49,059 nt of DNA from Pseudonocardia sp. (GTDB lineage: Bacteria > Actinomycetota > Actinomycetes > Mycobacteriales > Pseudonocardiaceae). The DNA is taken from NCBI RefSeq assembly GCF_029263155.1, contig NZ_JAJCYB010000049.1, forward strand, positions 1 to 49,059. The letters are read 5' to 3'. The notes below the pieces were generated by a model that ran no database searches, was not told where the DNA came from, and saw only the letters and a program-made list of their open reading frames with translations. Positions within the stretch are counted from its first letter, which is position 1, and every line of letters starts with the position of its first letter. This document shows positions 42,779-49,059 of this stretch, one piece after another. Both the position numbers and the translations under genes were made by a program.

Positions 42779-43798
42779 ATGTTCTTCGCACTCGATTCCG
42801 ACCAGCGCGAGTTCGACGCCGCGGTCCGTTCCTACCTCGCCGAGCGCTTCGATCTCGACGCCGTGCGGGGCGTGGTCGAGGACGTCTCCGGCGACGGTCA
42901 CCCGGCGTCGCTGTGGAAGGCCGCGGCCGAGCAGGGCTGGCTGGCCGTCACCGTTCCCGAGGAGCACGACGGCCTCGGTCTCGGGCTCGTCGACGCCCAG
43001 GTCATCGCCAGGGCGCTCGGGGCGGGGGTCGCGCCCGGCCCGTGGCGCGGCACCGTCCTCGCGGCGGAGGCGATCCGCCTCGCGGGGTCACCCGAGCAGC
43101 AGGCCGCGTGGCTGCCGCGGCTGTCCACCGGTGCCGCGGTCGGCGCGTTCACCCTGCGCGGCGCCGCCCCCGGAACCCTGACCACCGTCGAGTACGGCGC
43201 GGTGGCCACGGTGCTCGTCGCGCGCTCCGGTGACGGGCTCGTGCTGGTGGAGCCGTCCTCGGCCACCCCGCAGGGCTCCTACGACGGCACCACCAGGCTC
43301 GCCTCGGTCGAGGTCGGCGCGGGGGAGGCGTTGCCCGGGGCGACACCCGCGGTCATCGCCGACGTGGCGGCCCGCGCCACCGTGCTCGTGGCCGCCGACC
43401 TCGCCGGGATCGCCCGCGAGGCGATCACCCGGACCGTGGCCTACGACCGCGAGCGCCAGCAGTTCGGGGTGCCCATCGGCTCGTTCCAGGCGATCAAGCA
43501 CGCGCTGGCCGACCTGCACGTGGCCGTCACGCTGGCCGAGCACGCCGTGCTCTACGCCGCGCACGCGGTGGACGCGGGCCTCGACGGGGCCGACCTCGCC
43601 GTCGCCGTGGCCAAGGCGAAGGCGAGCGACGCGGCGTTCGACGCCACCGCCGCGATGATCCAGTACCACGGCGGCATCGGGTACACCTGGGAGCACGAGG
43701 CGCACTTCTTCTACAAGCGCGCCAAGCGCCTGGCCGGCCAGTACGGCGACGGCGACGCGCACCGGGCCCGGATCGCGGAGCTGACGATCGGCCCGTGA
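42779..43798 (+). CDS. Acyl-CoA dehydrogenase, subunit 2
   Basis: 339 residues, shorter than usual and weakly conserved in the middle, where the FAD-contact EPxAGSD-type block is missing (ERGAAPGTLTTVEYG-like region instead). The C-terminal domain is clear: AYDRERQQFGVPIGSFQAIK and MIQYHGGIGYTWEHEAHFFY. Probably the partner subunit of an alpha2beta2 enzyme with the preceding protein. The TGA lies inside a dispersed dyad. Confidence 0.9.
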   Translation: MFFALDSDQREFDAAVRSYLAERFDLDAVRGVVEDVSGDGHPASLWKAAAEQGWLAVTVPEEHDGLGLGLVDAQVIARALGAGVAPGPWRGTVLAAEAIRLAGSPEQQAAWLPRLSTGAAVGAFTLRGAAPGTLTTVEYGAVATVLVARSGDGLVLVEPSSATPQGSYDGTTRLASVEVGAGEALPGATPAVIADVAARATVLVAADLAGIAREAITRTVAYDRERQQFGVPIGSFQAIKHALADLHVAVTLAEHAVLYAAHAVDAGLDGADLAVAVAKAKASDAAFDATAAMIQYHGGIGYTWEHEAHFFYKRAKRLAGQYGDGDAHRARIAELTIGP

Positions 43799-43831
43799 GT
43801 GCGTAGCGGTGCTCCGACACCACTACGCACT
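43798..43831. terminator. AGTGCGTAG dyad, terminator-like
   Basis: AGTGCGTAGCGGTG pairs with CACCACTACGCACT with one mismatch around CTCCGA. The acyl-CoA dehydrogenase stop codon touches its left arm. Sibling of the repeat at 1401-1442. Confidence 0.85.
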
Positions 43832-43886
43832 TCGTGAGAGCCTGCCCCGTGGCGCGCGCCACCGACGGTTGTGCTCTGATCGATCC

Positions 43887-44711
43887 GTGCCGGCTGCTGA
43901 TCACTACCTCTCCCGTTCCGGACACGCGGCGCAGGCCGTCGCGGAGTCGCCGTTCACCATCGAGGTCCGGTTCACCGGAGGGCTCTCGGACCGGCAGCGC
44001 GCCGCGTTCGCCTCGGCCGCCGACCGCTGGTCGCAGGTGATCGTCGGCGACCTGCCGTCCGTGGTCGTCGACGGCGAGACGATCGACGACGTGCTGATCG
44101 TCGCCGAGGGCGCGGACATCGACGGAACCGGGCAGGTGCTCGGGCAGGCCGGGCCCACCCACCTGCGCCCGGAGTCGGCCGGGGTGGCGGCGCTGCTCCC
44201 CGCGCGCGGGGAGATGACGTTCGACTCCGCCGACCTGGCCGCGCTGCAGGCCGACGGCAGCCTCGACGACGTCATCGCCCACGAGATGGGTCACGTCCTG
44301 GGCATCGGCACGCTCTGGGAGGCCAAGGGCCTGCTCGCGGGCTCCGGCTCGGGCGACCCCACGTTCACCGGGGCGGGCGCGGTGGCGGAGTGGGGCGCGC
44401 TCGGCGGGTCCGGGGACGTGCCGGTGGAGAACACCGGTGGGCCGGGCACCGCGGAGGGGCACTGGCGGGAGTCGGTGTTCGCCGACGAGCTGATGAGCGG
44501 GTTCATCTCCGAGGCAGGCAACCCGCTGTCCCGGATGACCGCCGCGAGCCTGCGCGACCTCGGCTACGACGTCGCGCTCGACGCCGCCGAGGCGTACGCG
44601 CTCCCGGCCGCCGCGCCCGCCGGCCGGGCCGCCGCGGTGCGGCGACTCGCGCGGTGCGCGGTGACCGTCCCGACCGCGGTCGTGTTGCCCGGGTCGAGCC
44701 TGCTCGGCTGA
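43887..44711 (+). CDS. Leishmanolysin-like (M8-type) zinc metalloprotease
   Basis: 274 residues. The zinc site is IAHEMGHVLGIGTLW with a distant His in TAEGHWRESVF, then ELMSGFISEAGNPLSRMTAA and SLRDLGYDV, matching the end of M8 proteins. No signal peptide follows the GTG at 43887, and no ribosome-binding site is evident; an open frame continues 26 codons upstream to a GTG-type start at 43809. Substrate unknown. Confidence 0.8.
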   Translation: MPAADHYLSRSGHAAQAVAESPFTIEVRFTGGLSDRQRAAFASAADRWSQVIVGDLPSVVVDGETIDDVLIVAEGADIDGTGQVLGQAGPTHLRPESAGVAALLPARGEMTFDSADLAALQADGSLDDVIAHEMGHVLGIGTLWEAKGLLAGSGSGDPTFTGAGAVAEWGALGGSGDVPVENTGGPGTAEGHWRESVFADELMSGFISEAGNPLSRMTAASLRDLGYDVALDAAEAYALPAAAPAGRAAAVRRLARCAVTVPTAVVLPGSSLLG

Positions 44712-44787
44712 GGTCGACGAGCGGTCCGTCCCTCGCCACCGACCACTGTGGAGTGCGGGCCGGGCCGCGGGATGGCACCGTGGGGTG

Positions 44788-45303
44788 ATGCCGCCCGCGC
44801 GAGCCCGCCCCGTCAACGCCACCGCCGCGGCCCTGCTCGGGCTGCTGCACGACGGTCCGATGACCGGCGGGCAGCTGGTGGCCGCGGCGGGGACGGAGCT
44901 GGGGTCGTTCTTCGCGGTGACCCGCAGCCAGGTGTACCGCGAGCTGCCCGCCATGGCGGAGGCCGGGCTGCTGAAGAAGGGCAGGCTGGGCGCGCGGTCG
45001 TCGCAGCAGTACGCGATCACCGCGGCGGGTCGCCGGTCGTTCACCGCGTGGCTGCGTTCCGGCGGGGCCAGCGACGCGGTCCGCAGTCCGCTGGTGCTGC
45101 GCCTGCTGCACGCGGGCTCGCTCACCCCGACCCAGCGCGCGGAGCTCGTCGACGCGAGCCGGACGGCCTACGCCGAGCGGCTCGGCACGGCGCGGGCCGC
45201 CGCGCGGGGCGAGAAGGACCCGTACCGGAAGGCCACCGCCGACTTCGTCGTCGCCCACACCCGCGCGATGCTGCGGCTGCTGGACGCCGTCGGGCAGGCA
45301 TAG
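44788..45303 (+). CDS. PadR-family transcriptional regulator
   Basis: 171 residues. N-terminal winged helix (ATAAALLGLLHDGPMTGGQL, RSQVYRELPAMAEAGLLKKG, QQYAITAAGRRSF) and a C-terminal helical dimerisation domain. ATG 44788. Target unknown; no adjacent divergent gene. Confidence 0.9.
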   Translation: MPPARARPVNATAAALLGLLHDGPMTGGQLVAAAGTELGSFFAVTRSQVYRELPAMAEAGLLKKGRLGARSSQQYAITAAGRRSFTAWLRSGGASDAVRSPLVLRLLHAGSLTPTQRAELVDASRTAYAERLGTARAAARGEKDPYRKATADFVVAHTRAMLRLLDAVGQA

Positions 45304-45327
45304 GCCGCCCGCGTACCCTGGATCGTT

Positions 45328-46440
<1,113 letters not shown>

Positions 46441-47126
46441 TCCGGCGCCCACCGCAGTGGGGGCGGGACCGGTCCGGCGCCGTGGCCGAAGCCGCTCCGG
46501 GTGGTGGAGATCATCGGTACGGAACCGGGAGGCGTGCTCCGGCGCGTTGAGGGTTCCGATCCGTCGATCATGTCCGCGGGCCCGTTCGGGTGCGTCCGGT
46601 GATCGTCGTCCGGGAACCGCTGGGTGTGGCCCGGCGCGTTGACGGTTCCGGTTCGTCGATCATCGGGAGGGCTGACCGGGGGCTGACCGGCGTGATCGTC
46701 GGTTGGGAACGGCCGGCCGTGTCCCGGCGCGTTGACGGTTCCCGGCCGTCGATCATGGCGGGGCGGGGTTCGTTCCGCACACCCCGCCCAGTGCCCGCCC
46801 AGCACCCGGGAGGCTCGCGAGGCTCCGTGCGCCGACGAGGCCGCGGCCGCCCGCGTCGCCCGGCCGTGCCCGCGGTGTCCGCCGCGAAGGACCGTGTCCC
46901 GCTGTGACGGACCGTGCGTGACGGGACCGGTCGTGCGTGACAGGACCGGTCGTGCCCGCCCTGGCCCAGGCCCGGTGCCCAGGCCCGGTGCCGGTCCGGA
47001 GACGGCCTGCGCGGCACGGTGGTACCCGCCGGCATCCGGGGCGAACCCGTCCAGCGGGCGCTGTGGAGCGCCGAGGGGGCGGGTCGCGTGCCGGTACCAC
47101 CGATCCACCTCGGTAACGTGCCGCGC
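46441..47126. other. prfB-ftsE gap filled with three repeat families
   Basis: 686 bp with no supported gene; relatives usually have a short gap here. It holds three large dyads (46509-46757), 17-19-bp units sharing GACCGGTCGTGCGTGAC (about 46906-46958) and a 13-bp unit CCCAGGCCCGGTG twice (46965-46990). The ftsE promoter should lie in the last 100 bases. Confidence 0.75.
46509..46757. repeat. Three 64-bp dyad elements at 92-93-bp spacing
   Basis: Units start at 46509, 46601 and 46694. Each runs from GATCATCGG or GATCGTCG through GGAACCG or GGGAAC, a GTG..CCGGCGCGTTGA centre, GGTTCC and out to GTCGATCAT, an imperfect inverted repeat. CCGGCGCGTTGACGGTTCC is identical in the second and third units. 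Confidence 0.88.
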
Positions 47127-47816
47127 GTGATCCGCCTCGAACGCGTCACCAAGATGTACAAGACGTCCACGCGCCCGGCGCTGGACCGGGTGACGGTGAC
47201 GGTCGAGAGGGGGGAGTTCGTCTTCCTCATCGGCCCGTCGGGCTCGGGCAAGTCGACGTTCCTGCGGCTGCTGCTGCGCGAGGACGTGCCCACCCGCGGC
47301 GACATCTTCGTCTCCGACATGAACGTGGCGAAGCTGCCCCGGCGCCGGGTACCGAAGCTGCGCCAGCGCATCGGCTGCGTCTTCCAGGACTTCCGGCTGC
47401 TGCCCAACAAGACCGTCGGCGAGAACGTGGCGTTCGCGCTGGAAGTGATCGGCAAGCCGGCCGGCACCATCCGGAAGGTCGTGCCCGAGGTGCTCGACCT
47501 GGTCGGGCTGGGCGGCAAGGCCGACCGCCTGCCCCACGAGCTCTCCGGCGGCGAGCAGCAGCGCGTCGCGATCGCGCGCGCGTTCGTCAACCGGCCGCTG
47601 GTGCTGCTCGCCGACGAGCCCACGGGCAACCTGGACCCGGACACGAGCCAGGACATCATGTTGCTGCTGGAGCGGATCAATCGCACGGGCACCACGGTCG
47701 TGATGGCCACCCACGACCACTCGATCGTCGACTCCATGCGCCGCCGCGTCGTGGAGCTGGACCTGGGCCACGTCGTGCGCGACGAGGCCCGCGGCGTCTA
47801 CGGGGTGGGGCGCTGA
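47127..47816 (+). CDS. ftsE: Cell division ATP-binding protein FtsE
   Basis: 229 residues, ABC ATPase that with FtsX controls peptidoglycan hydrolases at the septum. Walker [11 protein letters not shown]-loop VFQDFRLL, signature LSGGEQQR, Walker [14 protein letters not shown]-loop ATHDH. GTG 47127 ([11 protein letters not shown]) chosen; GTG 47118 would add three residues. 39 bp before ftsX. Confidence 0.97.
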   Translation: MIRLERVTKMYKTSTRPALDRVTVTVERGEFVFLIGPSGSGKSTFLRLLLREDVPTRGDIFVSDMNVAKLPRRRVPKLRQRIGCVFQDFRLLPNKTVGENVAFALEVIGKPAGTIRKVVPEVLDLVGLGGKADRLPHELSGGEQQRVAIARAFVNRPLVLLADEPTGNLDPDTSQDIMLLLERINRTGTTVVMATHDHSIVDSMRRRVVELDLGHVVRDEARGVYGVGR

Positions 47817-47855
47817 CATGAGGCACGCCGACGCACCCGGTCCCGCGGAGGCCAG

Positions 47856-48758
47856 ATGAGAAGCGACTTCGTCGTCCGGGAGGTCTTCACCGGCCTGCGC
47901 CGCAACGTGACGATGACGATCGCGATGGTGCTGACCACCGCGATCTCGCTCGGGCTGGTCGGCACCGGCCTGCTCGCCGTGCGCACGATCGACCGCACCG
48001 AGGAGCTCTACAGCGACCGCGTCGAGGTGCAGGTGGCACTCACCGCCGACGTCTCCGCGGCCGACACCGACTGCAGCCAGCCCATCTGCTCCGGGCTGCG
48101 GGCCACGCTGGAGAGCTCGCCGCTCGTCGAGTCGGTGCGGTTCGAGAGCCAGCAGCAGGCCTACGAGCGGTACCTGGAGCTGTTCGAGGGGCAGTCGCTC
48201 GCCGAGGTGGTGCGGCCGCAGTCGCTGCCGGCCACGCTGCGGGTGCGCCTGGGCGACCAGGAGGCCGGGGCCGCGGCCGTGCAGCAGGCGATGACCGACC
48301 AGGTCGGCGTGCGCAACGTGATCGACCAGCGCGAGGTCGTCGCCAAGCTGTTCGACTTCCTCGGCGGTGTGCGCAACGTGACGTTCGCGCTCGCGCTGGT
48401 GCAGGCGATCGCCGCGCTGCTGCTGATCTCCAACACGGTGCAGGTGTCGGCGTACACGCGGCGCACCGAGGTCGGCGTGATGCGGCTCGTGGGCGCCACG
48501 CGCTGGTACACCCAGCTGCCCTTCCTCATCGAGGCCGTGGTGACGGGCGTGGTGGGTGCGTTGATCGCCGCGGCCGGCCTGCTGGTCGGCAAGTTCCTGT
48601 TCATCGACCAGCTGCTGTCGGGCATCGTCTCCAACGGGGTGGTGCCGCCGATCGAGCTGTCCGACATCCTGTGGGTCTCCCCGATCCTGGTGATGATCGG
48701 CGCCGGCATCGCGGCCGTGACCGGCTACGTCACGCTCCGCCTCTACGTGCGCCTCTAG
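47856..48758 (+). CDS. ftsX: Cell division protein FtsX
   Basis: 300 residues. N-terminal cytoplasmic segment, first membrane helix (VTMTIAMVLTTAISLGLVG), an extracellular loop of about 130 residues with a Cys pair (DTDCSQPICSG) typical of actinobacterial FtsX, then three more helices with the cytoplasmic loop RRTEVGVMRLVGAT. ATG 47856 with GGAGG upstream. Confidence 0.96.
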   Translation: MRSDFVVREVFTGLRRNVTMTIAMVLTTAISLGLVGTGLLAVRTIDRTEELYSDRVEVQVALTADVSAADTDCSQPICSGLRATLESSPLVESVRFESQQQAYERYLELFEGQSLAEVVRPQSLPATLRVRLGDQEAGAAAVQQAMTDQVGVRNVIDQREVVAKLFDFLGGVRNVTFALALVQAIAALLLISNTVQVSAYTRRTEVGVMRLVGATRWYTQLPFLIEAVVTGVVGALIAAAGLLVGKFLFIDQLLSGIVSNGVVPPIELSDILWVSPILVMIGAGIAAVTGYVTLRLYVRL

Positions 48759-48782
48759 AGTCGCCGCCCTCGGCCGCAGCGG

Positions 48783-48863
48783 TCGCAGACCCTGTGGGGT
48801 GTCGCAGAGCGTCGCGATCGTCGCAGACGGCGCACGGTCTGCGAGGGCGCGAAAGGTCTGCGA
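48783..48863. terminator. TCGCAGAC nested dyads after ftsX
   Basis: TCGCAGAC at 48783-48790 and 48821-48828 is mirrored by GTCTGCGA at 48837-48844 and 48856-48863, giving two nested stems. Likely ftsX terminator; similar TCGCA words lie upstream of the ProA-family gene. Confidence 0.75.
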
Positions 48864-48910
48864 GACGGCCGTGCGCGATCGGCGCCCGGCAACCCGGTGG
48901 CCCTCCCGCG

Positions 48911-48925
48911 TAGGCTGGAGCGGTG
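48911..48925 (+). other. Possible smpB promoter and start codon, interrupted
   Basis: TAGGCT (48911-48916) sits seven bases before GTG 48923, the geometry of a leaderless actinobacterial start. smpB normally follows ftsX here. The codons after it do not encode SmpB; a group II intron-like sequence begins at once. Confidence 0.4.
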
Positions 48926-49059
48926 GTGCGTCCTGAAAGCTGGATCAGGCCAGCGGGTGTGAGTCCCGCCTGGGTAGGTACCGGAGCGCCCAGTAGCAGG
49001 CCCCGGTTCGTCGGAGAGATCCGGCGGGCTGAGCGGGGCGTCGAGAGCCTCTTCGGAGG
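48926..49059 (+). mobile_element. 5' part of a putative group II intron (runs off window)
   Basis: Begins with the 5' consensus GTGCG. What follows is dense in short stems, as in intron domain I: CCTGA/TCAGG, GCGGG-TGTGAG-TCCCGC, CTGGG/CCCAG around a GGTACCGGAGCG centre, CAGTAGCAGGCC, CCGG/CCGG near 49004-49025, and CCTC-TTCG-GAGG. The words GGTGTGAGTCC..GGTAGGTACC..AGTAGCA match my recollection of bacterial group II introns carrying reverse transcriptases. Frame translation gives no known protein. The maturase would lie beyond 49059. Confidence 0.65.

Noticed and set aside
48923..49059. Open frame continuing from GTG as a protein start
   Set aside because: The translation has no SmpB features, and the DNA is organised as consecutive RNA-like stems instead.

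Overview
The window looks like a chromosome segment of a very high-GC actinobacterium, most likely a Pseudonocardia-type member of the Pseudonocardiales. GC-rich third codon positions, many GTG starts, a whiB7 locus, a mycoredoxin and the prfB-ftsE-ftsX order support this. The genus is inferred from general knowledge; no search was run.

Layout. 1-2930: a two-component system (histidine kinase, OmpR-type regulator) divergent from a membrane-anchored DUF5666 protein. 2966-7095: a D-xylose locus on the minus strand (xylA, xylB and a ROK repressor), with a perfectly phased 22-bp tandem array between xylB and the repressor and a candidate ROK operator before xylA. 7150-11121: exonuclease III, an MFS transporter and a divergent ProA-family dehydrogenase. 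11122-12566: a decayed patch with a TetR gene and a SnoaL-like gene that both seem to have lost their 5' ends head to head, plus a leftover ProA C-terminus. 12563-17682: an unknown 435-aa protein, an active/inactive M16 peptidase pair and nudC, closely packed. 17864-18772: an AbiEi/DUF559-type gene bracketed by matching dyad repeats.

18843-31099 matches the order remembered for the mycobacterial region Rv3193c-Rv3199c: mrx1, uvrD2, whiB7, an ABC1 kinase, an orphan cyclodehydratase/ThiF-like protein, a YgjP-type metallopeptidase, a DUF2342 protein, a PDZ-Lon protease and UPF0182. whiB7 has a complete leader: promoter, 55-codon upstream ORF, a hairpin around the uORF stop, and an intrinsic terminator before the whiB7 ribosome-binding site.

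31269-38419: initiator tRNA, a frameshifted and truncated alkD remnant, a glutamate-cysteine ligase, an S4 protein, a secreted lytic transglycosylase with a nested multi-stem leader that reaches its ribosome-binding site, a QueA-like/SDR operon divergent from soxR across a SoxR-type box, and a secreted alpha/beta hydrolase. 38570-45303: an acyl-CoA ligase, a tyrosine phosphatase, a PIN/antitoxin pair, a two-subunit acyl-CoA dehydrogenase, an M8-like metalloprotease and a PadR regulator. 45328-48758: prfB, ftsE and ftsX. Where smpB is expected, the window ends in what looks like the 5' part of a group II intron starting at GTGCG (48926).

Most intergenic gaps hold short dyad or tandem repeats of several unrelated sequence families, usually at gene 3' ends. 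Some serve as likely bidirectional terminators, and some run into C-terminal codons.
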